This document shows, one piece after another, positions 1-8,493 of a stretch of 64,000 bases of DNA; the first letter of the stretch is position 1; the number at the start of each line of letters is the position of its first letter. This DNA comes from Promethearchaeota archaeon. Lineage in GTDB: Archaea > Asgardarchaeota > Lokiarchaeia > Sigynarchaeales > SOKP01. A program made the position numbers and the translations under genes. Location of the stretch: positions 1 through 64,000 of the forward strand of contig JAHLWT010000224.1 in NCBI GenBank assembly GCA_019057775.1. The letters are read 5' to 3'. Below the pieces are notes generated by a model. It did no database searches. It had not been told where the DNA came from and saw only the letters and a program-made list of their open reading frames with translations.

Positions 1-903
1 ATTTAATGATTCAGTATAAATTCCCTGATGAAATTTCAAAAAAATTCAAATTAGATTGAATTATTCCATTACACCAGAAGCATTCGTTTACTCCTGCTAA
101 GTTCAATAGCTCCATCCACTCCTTTTAAGAAAGTTAAAAACAGAATCAAAATATTTTAAACATGGGTTGAAATTTACCTATTAAAATTTAGAGAAAAAGA
201 GAGGTAATTCCTTATCGAGAGGTTCTATTAACGGTTTTATACAAAAATTAAAGAAGATATCCGCTCTCAATATAATTCCAAATCCTAAAGACAAGAAGGA
301 GAAGATGATTGAAATTAGCTATATTGGTATTGCCTATTTTCTGAATAGGTTATTACATCGGAGTTACAAATTAGATAATTAATAAATAATAATGATAATG
401 ATGAAAACGGAAAAGCCGCAAAAGAAGTTATAATATGCCAATATAAGCATCTAATAAAGTATAGAATTTATCTCTATTATATAAATATTCATGAAATCTC
501 TCCTCATTAGTTATTGAAAAATTTGTTGATGTAATGAAAAACTAAAATATTGGATTTAACGCTAATGACGCACCTGATATGTCTAATTTCGTCCTTAATG
601 AGACCGCAAAAGAAATTATTGAATATCATAGAGTTAATAGACCAGAATGGAGTCTTCTAACTCCAGAGGAATATTAAAATAATTACAGGCAATTAAGTGG
701 TTCATCCTGGGAACTAGAAGAAAAATTAATGAAATCTACAGTGATTCAGAAGAATCTTTTGGAACAAGTAATTGATGAAAGTATAAATGATTTTGAAACT
801 TTTTAAAAAAATTTTGAGCATTTTTTTGTATTTCAATTATATACCCCCATAATCTTTTGAGCCTGCATATCCAAAATATTTAGGGGTTGCTATTTATAAA
901 GAA
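1..903. other. Gene-poor left edge with decayed coding fragments
   Basis: No intact gene is visible in this stretch. On the plus strand a frame open from about 186 to 381 reads like protein (charged, lysine-rich, ending ...RSYKLDN) but has no good start. A second fragment at 507-806 is listed separately. The rest is AT-rich without recognisable RNA genes or repeats. Confidence 0.5.
507..806 (+). pseudogene. Possible decayed gene with two in-frame TAA stops
   Basis: One plus-strand frame reads as plausible protein from about 507 to the TAA at 804-806 but is interrupted by TAA at 543-545 and again at 675-677. The middle part ends ...RPEWSLLTPEEY and the last part ...LLEQVIDESINDFETF; both have balanced, helix-like composition unlike random AT-rich DNA. 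No family was recognised. It is probably a remnant of a small protein gene; a chance open stretch cannot be excluded. Confidence 0.3.
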
Positions 904-2835
904 TTAATTCAGTGATCGTCTTGTATAAATAATACTTTTCCCACGCTCATCATCAAAATTTTTTTTACCTTGATTCTTTACGGTATGTGTCAAATTGTAA
1001 GCATTATTAAATCTTTTTACAATTTCTTCTGAAAAATCTGTTCCACTATTATTTTCAGCAATATTACTAAATTCTGTACATAAATTTAATATTTCAAAGA
1101 ATAAAAAATATTCAAGTTTTTTTGAATTATCTGGATTTTTTAATGTATTAATGATTTTAATTAGAGTATCAATTTTCCCGTTTGAAATATTTGTTTTTTT
1201 AAGTCTATTCTTTATTAACTTGTTTTTTTCTTCAATATTGGGCGGACCAACGAATAGATGAAAATCAAACCGTCCAGGTCGTTTTATAGCAGGATCAATT
1301 TCATCATACCAATTTGTATTAAAAATATAAATAAAGTTCTTTTTATCATGCAATTTAGAAATTAAGGGAAGCATGCTTGTAGTAAAAATCCTAGTCTCAT
1401 ATTCATGTTCTTGAGTTCTTTTCTTTATTAATTCATCCATTTCATCAAAAAGTACTACTACTTTTTCCAAGTATCCAAGCTTTTTAAAAATTAAATTAGC
1501 ATTTCGTACTATACCTGAAAAACCTTCTAAAAGAAAATGGCTTGGATCTAAACTTATTAAAGGCCAATCTAATTTCTGAGCAATTGCTTTGGCATAACTA
1601 GTTTTTCCAGTACCAGGAGGTCCAAAGAGAAGAATGCCGTAAGCATTAATGTCTACCTCATTATTTATAGGATCAATAATTCTTTTCGTAATAACTTCTT
1701 TTAAAGAGAGTTTATAATTTTTTTTTAGATAAAGCTCAGAATCTTTAATATTCTCTTCCCAATAATTCTCTGAGACTTTTTTTGAGTCATACTGTTCTAA
1801 AACTGTCTTTCTAATGACATTTTCAATAAATTCATTATATAAACGGAGAAAACTAAAGACACAAGCAGTTGGCCAAGATGTTGGATCTCTCCAATCCGTA
1901 TAATGATATGAACACCATCCACATAATTTTTTATCGGTATTATTAACCATTTCATGATTTTTTGTCCATTGTCGAACCTTTTCTAACTTATCAATATATT
2001 TTATAAATGTATTAAAATGATCCTTATGATGATATAGTAATTCTCTTAAGAATTCAAATTGGTAACAATATGCGCTTCCAACCTCGGGATAATTAAACAC
2101 GGGATTGTACTTGTCCCAACTCCCATCATCCTTTTGATCTCCAAAAAAAATTGAAAATGCTTCTGAGATTATAGGAGCACTAATATTCTTATCATATCTT
2201 AAGACAGCAACTAACGAATAACCTAGTTGAAAGACATCTTTTTCATATTCAACATTCGCAGAAAATAAGGTAATTTGTCGATATAATTCGTTTTTCAGCC
2301 ATTTAATTCCTTCTTCAAGTTCGTTAATTGTAGTATCTTTACCGTAATATTCTTCATAACTCTGCAAACCTAAATATGTTAAGAAAGCGTTTATCGGGTA
2401 TTTTTTAATTCTCAGACCCGAATCACGTTTGATTTTGTCATGTATTTTTGCAAGATATTTATAAATCCTTTCTTGTTTAACTGGGTCTATAGGTCTATTC
2501 AATAATTTACTAAGTCCAATAAGAACCATCGGAACTGTATAACAATTATCTTTACCATCATTTAATTTTGCAGATGACCATTGTTCTTTTTCAAAAATAT
2601 TATTAATTATCTTATCTATCTCGCCTTTTTCTGCTTTTCCTGCATTTATTAAAGATGTGACACACGTTATAGTACTGGTTAAATTAATATCTTTGTTTTC
2701 TTCCCTGAAAAAATAACCACCCTTTGGGTGCTTAAATTTATCTAAGTACTTTTTATGATCTTTCAATTTTTCCTTGATTTCGTTGTTAATTTTCCATAAT
2801 GTTTTCAAATCATAGTCTCCATTAGTATCTGCCAT
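904..2835 (-). CDS. Toroid-like N-terminal domain fused to AAA+ ATPase
   Basis: A 643-residue protein in two parts. Residues about 1-340 form a helical region with aromatic, tryptophan-rich motifs, including DDGSWD at 236-241, resembling the QW motifs of alpha/alpha toroid (terpenoid-cyclase/prenyltransferase-like) folds; this is a fold-level guess. Residues about 365-620 are a classical AAA+ module: Walker A GPPGTGKT at 405-412, Walker B VVLFDEMDE ending near 468, sensor-1 Asn near 506-508, and RPGRFD with the arginine finger at 519-524, as in the FtsH/katanin/Cdc48 group. The start is ATG at 2833-2835. It lies 48 bp downstream of the deoxyribosyltransferase-like/MazG gene on the same strand, so the two are probably co-transcribed. 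The ATPase is certain; substrate and role are unknown. Remodelling in a defence or nucleotide-stress unit is inference. Confidence 0.75.
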   Translation of the reverse strand: MADTNGDYDLKTLWKINNEIKEKLKDHKKYLDKFKHPKGGYFFREENKDINLTSTITCVTSLINAGKAEKGEIDKIINNIFEKEQWSSAKLNDGKDNCYTVPMVLIGLSKLLNRPIDPVKQERIYKYLAKIHDKIKRDSGLRIKKYPINAFLTYLGLQSYEEYYGKDTTINELEEGIKWLKNELYRQITLFSANVEYEKDVFQLGYSLVAVLRYDKNISAPIISEAFSIFFGDQKDDGSWDKYNPVFNYPEVGSAYCYQFEFLRELLYHHKDHFNTFIKYIDKLEKVRQWTKNHEMVNNTDKKLCGWCSYHYTDWRDPTSWPTACVFSFLRLYNEFIENVIRKTVLEQYDSKKVSENYWEENIKDSELYLKKNYKLSLKEVITKRIIDPINNEVDINAYGILLFGPPGTGKTSYAKAIAQKLDWPLISLDPSHFLLEGFSGIVRNANLIFKKLGYLEKVVVLFDEMDELIKKRTQEHEYETRIFTTSMLPLISKLHDKKNFIYIFNTNWYDEIDPAIKRPGRFDFHLFVGPPNIEEKNKLIKNRLKKTNISNGKIDTLIKIINTLKNPDNSKKLEYFLFFEILNLCTEFSNIAENNSGTDFSEEIVKRFNNAYNLTHTVKNQGKKNFDDERGKSIIYTRRSLN

Positions 2836-2883
2836 TATAATTTACCCTCATCTTATAATTGATGATTACTTCTTTTCACAAGT

Positions 2884-3633
2884 TTAAGGATTAGTTTGAA
2901 ACGCGATCCATTCCCTTTTGTCATTTTCCAACTCCTTAGACTTGAAGGCTTCGTATAAATCAATTCCAAATTTATTCGCGAGAATTAAAAGATAAATAAA
3001 AACATCAGCTAATTCTTCCTCTAACTTATTCCAATTATCTGTTTTTTTTCCTTGTTTTTTTACTTTTAAACCTGAAAATAAACGAATTGCTCTAGATATT
3101 TCGCCTAATTCTTCCATTAATAATAGCATAACCTCTATTTCAGATTCTTTGTCAAAACCTCTCTCAACTACTTTTTTCCTCATATATTCTTGTAATTCAG
3201 GCAACTTTTGTATTTTTTCAAGTATCTTTTGATTACTTTTATCTGGTAAAGAGCTTAAGATTTCAGGGATTGCCACATTACTATTTATTAGATTTCTTAA
3301 TAGGATGTCTTGAGGAACTTCAGAAGAAAAAACCTTAATATTTTTTGCTAGTGCATAACCAATTTCTAATAATGTACTGTTTCCAATATAGCCCTTTGGA
3401 TTTACAACAAATAAGAAATCACTCTGAGCTATATTTAATAAATGATTTTTCTCAATATATTTTATAGGTTTATTTCTATCTTTTTCAAAATATATAAATT
3501 GATCATCAGGATTTTTGATTTTTGATATTTTGGGACTTAATACTTTTACACCATGACTTTCAAATTCTAAATAATAATCATTTATATCTTTTAAAAATTT
3601 TCTCAAGCTCCCAGATATCGTTGTATAATACAT
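2884..3633 (-). CDS. Nucleoside 2-deoxyribosyltransferase-like / MazG fusion
   Basis: About 249 residues from the ATG at 3631-3633; a longer TTG start at 3693 exists, but beginning MYYTTISGSL matches the usual first strand of the deoxyribosyltransferase family. The N-terminal half ends with GNSTLLEIGYALA (about 84-96), the family's nucleophile-Glu region, following a strand with SDFLFVVNP. The C-terminal half carries the MazG-type all-alpha NTP pyrophosphohydrolase signature: EELGE (174-178) and EELAD (206-210), acidic pairs that bind Mg2+. Family knowledge suggests the first domain cleaves or exchanges N-glycosidic bonds of (deoxy)nucleosides or nucleotides and the second hydrolyses NTPs to NMPs. 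The fusion suggests sequential handling of one nucleotide. The toroid-AAA+ gene follows 48 bp downstream. Confidence 0.72.
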   Translation of the reverse strand: MYYTTISGSLRKFLKDINDYYLEFESHGVKVLSPKISKIKNPDDQFIYFEKDRNKPIKYIEKNHLLNIAQSDFLFVVNPKGYIGNSTLLEIGYALAKNIKVFSSEVPQDILLRNLINSNVAIPEILSSLPDKSNQKILEKIQKLPELQEYMRKKVVERGFDKESEIEVMLLLMEELGEISRAIRLFSGLKVKKQGKKTDNWNKLEEELADVFIYLLILANKFGIDLYEAFKSKELENDKREWIAFQTNP

Positions 3634-4490
3634 TTGTTTTTTCTCATTAAATTTTGAAATTATTATTAATTTACTTCCAAAGTTGGGAAGCAATGAAGTA
3701 TATTAAAATTTATTTAAGATATGGAAAATTCAAAACTACTCATTATCATCTAATATCAAGCTCATTTTCCTTTCTTATATTTAATTTGAGGGTTTTCAAT
3801 ATGAAAAATTGGATTATTATTCATCACTTTTCAAGTTATCTTGAGCATAATGATTTAATTGGTATTTCTGCTAGATTAGATAAAGAAACTAACAAATAAA
3901 TTTCAAGATATTCTGCTGCTGATGAAATCCAAAAAGGAGATCAATTTTCGTATTATTGCCCGGCGCCTTAAAAGATTAATTTATAAATTAATCCTTTATA
4001 TTTTTTAGTTGCCAAAGATTTGGCTCAGCAGGATCATATGAAAGAAAAATCAATAATCATGGAGAATGGAGACTTTTTAAAAGAGATCATAAATTATTCA
4101 TCTTTTCAAAATCTGAAATTTTCTAAGTACTCACCCTGAACTATACATACTATCAATACATTATTTTAAATTGCATTAAATGTACCAAATTTTTTATTTT
4201 GATAAGTTAAGTTTATATTGTTTGGAAGGGATTTTTAAATAATTTGTTCTGAATTTTTAATTTAGAAATTTTTTAATTGAAAGATATTGAATTTTGTATT
4301 TCCACTTTTTTTATTTATATGCAATTATCTTATTTTTTATAACTGGAAAAATATAAATATAAATAACGATACAATTTCCAATTAATCAAAACATAAAGCA
4401 TAGAATAATACTGAGATAAAACAAACGACGAAAATATCTCAAAAACCAAAAATAATGAAAAATAATTTAAAAAATATGAAGAATTAACCA
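3634..4490. other. 857-bp divergent intergenic region
   Basis: The region lies between the minus-strand MazG-fusion unit and the plus-strand P-loop gene and must carry both promoters. A plus-strand open frame at 3654-3899 is low-complexity, overlaps the alternative start of the fusion gene and is probably not a gene. A 33-codon frame beginning ATGAAAGAAAAATC near 4038 is too short to judge. TATA-like stretches such as AAATATAAATATAAATAACG occur at about 4350-4370, suitably placed upstream of 4491. Confidence 0.4.
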
Positions 4491-6113
4491 ATGAGTGAGA
4501 ATAGGAATATAATATTATTTACAGGACAATCTGGAATAAAAGTTAAAGAATGCATAGAAAGAATAAAATCTAGGATAGATAAAGAGATTCAAACAGTTTC
4601 AGTCCAGGATTTTATTGTAGAAAGTGATGTAGCGGTAAAGGATTTTAGAGAATTTCTAACTAAAGATATATTTTACCAAGTTGAGAGGTGGAATGACGCT
4701 TTTAAAAAAGTAGTAATAGATATTGATACTAATATGGTATTTTTATCGATGCATTCAGTATATTCATCACATAATACTGGAGAAATTTTTTCTCCATTAA
4801 ATTTTGAGACATTATTGGCTTTGAGGAATAAAATAAAATTTCTCATTGTATTTATTGATGATATTTACGATATTTTTAGAAGATTGACTGAAAAGGACCA
4901 AATATTTGCTAAAATAGTTTCTAAAAAGACTGACCAATTTGATGCAATGTTTCAATCCATTAACAGCCTTTTTTTTCTATTAGAATGGAGACAATCTGAA
5001 ATTGCAACTTCTCGTTTAATTTCAAATACCCTAGATATTTCAATGTTTATCATCGCAGTTAAACATCCAATTTCTATAGTTCAAAGATTAATCGAGAAAT
5101 CTGAAGAAGAATTGAAGACATATTATTTTGCCCATCCAATTACATCTATAAGAGAAAGTGATGAGAAAGTAATTCCTGATTTCGGAAGCTGGTTAAATTC
5201 AGATTCAAGGAAAATTTTAAAGATAGAAAATTCAATTTTATTCCTACCGGGAACTATTGATGAGCTTAGAATAAAATATGATAAAAAACAAGATGTCTTT
5301 TACCCAGAGCTTTTAAGGCGTCTAAATTTACCATATAGAGCTCCTTACAATATTACACCACATATGCCCAAAAGGCTAAAATTAATAAATCCACTTAATC
5401 CGTTTAATTATGATGTCATCTGTTCAGAACCCTCAATAAAGCAATCAATCTCATCACTATTAAGATCATTAAACAACTCAATTAAAAAACAAATAACATC
5501 AAGAGATTTGAATATGATAAATCAGAGTAAAGATGGAGTAATAGCATATAGACCTTATTATCCAAATCGTATATCTCATGGAGTTAGATCAGAATTAGAA
5601 TATAATTATCATTTAAAGAGAAAACAATCTGGAAGAAAGAATTTGATTATATCTACAAATGAGGATATTGCACGAAAGCGTATTATTGCTTTTTTCACAT
5701 TTTATTCAAGCTCAGGAGAAAAATTAACTGAGGATCAAGAAGATAAGCTTCAAGATATATCTGATTTATGGTGTGAAGATCAACAAATCTTGGAAATATT
5801 TTTTGATAAAAATAATTATGCGAAACAGTTCGACAATTTAATTAAAAAGGTAAGTGAAATAATGGGAGATATTTATAGACCTAAAACTGAAACGGATGAC
5901 CAAAGAACTTTTATCGAACCAATATATAAAAAAAGATATGAACAAATACGTAAAAATTTCGATAAATTAGAAGAAGATTTATTTAAAGATATATTTGAAA
6001 ATTATATTGATAAAGATGATTTTTACTATAAATATGATTGGTCTGAGGCTTTAAATATTAATGAATTAATTGAAAATTGTATCAAAAAAGAAAAAATGGG
6101 AGGAAAAATATAA
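4491..6113 (+). CDS. P-loop-like protein with C-terminal deoxyribosyltransferase-like domain
   Basis: 540 residues, not assignable to a named family. The N-terminus IILFTGQSGIKVKECI (7-22) looks like the first strand and a degenerate P-loop of a nucleotide-kinase-like fold, lacking the canonical GK[ST]; FLIVFIDDIYD (117-127) could be the Walker B strand. Residues about 205-395 resemble the nucleoside 2-deoxyribosyltransferase fold: TYYFAHPITS (210-219), then SRDLNMINQSKDGVIAYRP (337-355) and SHGVRSELEYNY (362-373), where the Glu after SHG aligns with that family's catalytic Glu. The last 140 residues are charged and helical. It faces the deoxyribosyltransferase-like/MazG gene across 0.86 kb, so two genes of the same fold are adjacent. 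The next gene begins directly after its TAA. Function unknown; a nucleotide-metabolising or nucleotide-sensing role is inference. Confidence 0.6.
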   Translation: MSENRNIILFTGQSGIKVKECIERIKSRIDKEIQTVSVQDFIVESDVAVKDFREFLTKDIFYQVERWNDAFKKVVIDIDTNMVFLSMHSVYSSHNTGEIFSPLNFETLLALRNKIKFLIVFIDDIYDIFRRLTEKDQIFAKIVSKKTDQFDAMFQSINSLFFLLEWRQSEIATSRLISNTLDISMFIIAVKHPISIVQRLIEKSEEELKTYYFAHPITSIRESDEKVIPDFGSWLNSDSRKILKIENSILFLPGTIDELRIKYDKKQDVFYPELLRRLNLPYRAPYNITPHMPKRLKLINPLNPFNYDVICSEPSIKQSISSLLRSLNNSIKKQITSRDLNMINQSKDGVIAYRPYYPNRISHGVRSELEYNYHLKRKQSGRKNLIISTNEDIARKRIIAFFTFYSSSGEKLTEDQEDKLQDISDLWCEDQQILEIFFDKNNYAKQFDNLIKKVSEIMGDIYRPKTETDDQRTFIEPIYKKRYEQIRKNFDKLEEDLFKDIFENYIDKDDFYYKYDWSEALNINELIENCIKKEKMGGKI

Positions 6114-6341
6114 ATGAGTCAAAAAAAAATTACAAAAGTATATTTTAATACAAGTACAGAAGATAAAGAAGCAATTCGTAATTTAATAAAAGCTAATGTA
6201 AGTTGTGAATTTATTGGACCTATAGCTGGAATAAGAACTCCTGTATTAATTTTTAATTCAGAAAAGTTCCAAGGATTAAAGGAAATTGAATTCTTTCTAA
6301 AAAATTATTTCAACCCAACTTCAGACAAGTCTACGTATTAA
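6114..6341 (+). CDS. Small hypothetical protein, operon partner of preceding gene
   Basis: 75 residues, with ATG immediately after the TAA of the 540-residue gene and a strong ribosome-binding site (GGGAGGA) inside that gene's last codons, so the pair is translationally coupled. The sequence is a short alpha/beta protein; IAGIRTPVLIFNSEKF followed by GLKEIEFFL resembles the cis-Pro strand and last helix of a glutaredoxin/thioredoxin-like fold, although no CxxC is present near the N-terminus. That resemblance is weak. It may be a partner of the P-loop protein. Confidence 0.6.
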   Translation: MSQKKITKVYFNTSTEDKEAIRNLIKANVSCEFIGPIAGIRTPVLIFNSEKFQGLKEIEFFLKNYFNPTSDKSTY

Positions 6342-6343
6342 CA

Positions 6344-6587
6344 AAATGGAAAAAATCAGATGCATCTATAGATGGCTTGAAACATGGTGAAGCCTTAGCA
6401 AAATAAATGAAACATTAAATGCACTCTAAATAAATTTTTTCCTAATTTACCTGAACCTAAAGAACATAGTTTACTAGCAGAATTGGAAAGGAAAGAAGCA
6501 TTATCTAATAATAAAGGGTATACGATAAGGCTGAAAAGGAATGGAATTTTCTTTTTAAATTTTAGCAAATTTGGGTGGAATCTTTAG
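6344..6587 (+). pseudogene. Frame-broken remnant of an unknown gene
   Basis: Just after the 75-residue gene, one frame (6344-6406) reads KWKKSDASIDGLKHGEALAK and then stops. After a shift, another frame continues to a TAG at 6585-6587 with KFFPNLPEPKEHSLLAELE and ending NFSKFGWNL. Both pieces have clear protein-like composition and seem to be parts of one former gene broken by stops and frameshifts. Family not recognised. Confidence 0.4.
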
Positions 6588-6624
6588 AAAAAAGAGGTGG
6601 AGTCGCAACCAGGTGATCATATGG

Positions 6625-6742
6625 ATTTTTATAGAATGTGACTATAAATGAAAAAAAAACAAATGAAATGCTACTCCACAACAATTTTTATAGAATGTGA
6701 CTATAAATGAAAAAAGACAAATGAAATGCTACTCCACAACAA
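6625..6742 (+). repeat. Tandem direct repeat, two copies of ~59 bp
   Basis: A unit beginning ATTTTTATAGAATGTGAC and ending CTACTCCACAACA occurs at 6625-6683 and again at 6684-6742. The copies differ only by one substitution and one indel in an A-run, so the duplication is recent. There is no spacer between copies and no further copy in the window. Confidence 0.9.
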
Positions 6743-7178
6743 TTCTATTACTTCGATCTTTATAAATAAAAAATTTTGAGAAAATTTAAAAAAATGAAGT
6801 AAATTTTCTTTTTCTTCTAACATATTTTATAAATTATTTTAAAAATCTATTAAATCCCCATTAATAGAAATTGAATATTAAGATTTTTTTTCTCATTTCG
6901 AAAATGAGATGAACCTGATTTTAAGGCAAAAATAAGTTACAATTTTTAACTTTTTTGTAAAGATTTATAAATAATGGTTCGAAATTATCAAATTAACCAA
7001 AAAACATTTTGACAATAATGTGGATTAAAGTAATAATATGAAAAAGAAAATTTTCCTACTCCTCTCTCATTTTATAACTTCTACCTTAAAATAATAATAA
7101 AAAGATAGAATCCTAATACGACATTCTTTTCGTATTCATTTTTTTCTTTAAAAATAAATAACTGAATAAGAATATATT
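6743..7178. other. Intergenic region with hairpin
   Basis: No gene is visible in this AT-rich stretch. At 6891-6909 TCTCATTT and AAATGAGA form a perfect 8-bp stem with a 3-nt loop, preceded by a T-run. TATA-like runs lie upstream of the gene starting at 7179. Confidence 0.4.
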
Positions 7179-8489
7179 ATGATAGCTCCAAAAATAAGCA
7201 CTAAGATCGATTCACCACAAAAGTTTCCAGACATTTTTGATATTAGCCAAGTATGGAATATTGAGCTATTTAAGAAAATTATAAAAAATCACCGTGTCGA
7301 TCTCTATTTTTTATGGCGTATTGGAGTTAAAGATATTGAGAAAGGCAAAATCGACAGTTCATTTCCTGATTGGAATAGGAACCACGTAAAGATTCAGGTA
7401 CACACTAATCTTACCCAGATTCGTCTAAAAAACAAGACCATCTACCTTCTAGCCCCCCTCGACCGAGATTATGAACCCAAATTACACGATATTGAATCCA
7501 AGAAATTTAGACTTTCTAAGTTAGGGAAAAAGATATGGACTGAAGCGAGGGAAGATGGGCTGTGGCATATATTTAGTCAAATTCCCATTTCACACCGTTT
7601 AGATTTTTCGAAATTTGAAGCTCATTTTCGATCTCATACATTTCCTTCTCATTTAAAATATATGGAAAGGATTAAAGATCTTTCCTACAGTCCTCCTAAG
7701 GAAGAAAAAAGAACCCCAAAAAGAAGGCGTAAAGAAGAGCGTAACCAAAGCAATTTCTATGCTCCTAGAGAGAAAAATTATCTTAACCATAAGACTCATC
7801 AAAAAAAGATTACGTTTAGTTCCACAGATGTGGTAAATAAATTACTTAAATATATAACTGATAAATCTGGGGGAAGGATGGGCTCAAGTGTATTGTATAA
7901 AACATTTCTGCATTATTACCGTGATTCGCTTGACCTTCCACGCTTGGGAAAGGCAAGAAATAAAATTTTTTTAACATCATTAGATAAATTTATGCACATT
8001 TTAGAGTTGTGCGGATATGTTGATATTAAATTTATAAAAATTCGAGATACAATTATTAAACACGTGTCAGTTGCGAGTGGGAGTACACAATATTCAGAAG
8101 AATTCTTTCAAGACTCAAGAAAAAGCAAATCAGAATTAAAACGATCGTATATTAATTTTTCCTTCGTTTTTAGTAAACTTATCACGATTTTACTATGGAT
8201 AGTATTATTGTTTATCTTAGTACCTGTTCAAGAGGTTTGGTATCAAAGTCAATATTATACTCCTATTTCTCTATTATATACCTATTTTTCCAAGCTACAA
8301 CTTTTCATAATAATATCCTCAGCAATTTATGCCCTTTTTTTTGTATCTCTCATACACTTAATACTTTTTGTTAAATTAATTAGGAGAGAAAGACGGGTTT
8401 CTAAAGGTATTACTGCTTATTGGAAAATGATTGCCATTATCACATCTTGTATTTTTATAGCAAATTTAATATTTCTCTTTGGAGTGTAA
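7179..8489 (+). CDS. Uncharacterised protein with three C-terminal membrane helices
   Basis: 436 residues. Residues 20-160 form a soluble alpha/beta domain (HVKIQVHTNLTQIRL, then TIYLLAP at 87-93). Residues about 172-212 are a very basic linker (KRTPKRRRKEER). A compact helical domain follows at 213-290. Three membrane helices occupy about 327-350, 372-400 and 416-436. No family was recognised. The putative surface-protein gene starts 4 bp after the stop, so the two form an operon. A weakly similar decayed reading frame with the pattern RIDIKF..LGN..LLYFLAP lies at 11.8-11.9 kb, suggesting a lineage-specific family. Codon use (many CCC, CTC and CGT codons) is a little less AT-rich than in the metabolic genes further right. 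Confidence 0.6.
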   Translation: MIAPKISTKIDSPQKFPDIFDISQVWNIELFKKIIKNHRVDLYFLWRIGVKDIEKGKIDSSFPDWNRNHVKIQVHTNLTQIRLKNKTIYLLAPLDRDYEPKLHDIESKKFRLSKLGKKIWTEAREDGLWHIFSQIPISHRLDFSKFEAHFRSHTFPSHLKYMERIKDLSYSPPKEEKRTPKRRRKEERNQSNFYAPREKNYLNHKTHQKKITFSSTDVVNKLLKYITDKSGGRMGSSVLYKTFLHYYRDSLDLPRLGKARNKIFLTSLDKFMHILELCGYVDIKFIKIRDTIIKHVSVASGSTQYSEEFFQDSRKSKSELKRSYINFSFVFSKLITILLWIVLLFILVPVQEVWYQSQYYTPISLLYTYFSKLQLFIIISSAIYALFFVSLIHLILFVKLIRRERRVSKGITAYWKMIAIITSCIFIANLIFLFGV

Positions 8490-8493
8490 AATT

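Noticed and set aside
507..806. In-frame TAA readthrough or recoding
   Set aside because: TAA ends most genes here normally, and recoding in archaea uses TAG or TGA; decay is the simpler explanation.
3654..3899. 81-codon plus-strand frame
   Set aside because: Low-complexity, overlaps the alternative start of the MazG-fusion gene and has no ribosome-binding site.
6625..6742. CRISPR array
   Set aside because: Only two directly adjoining 59-bp copies, no spacers and no cas genes.
6891..6909. Intrinsic terminator
   Set aside because: The T-run is upstream of the stem and no gene ends nearby in the right direction.
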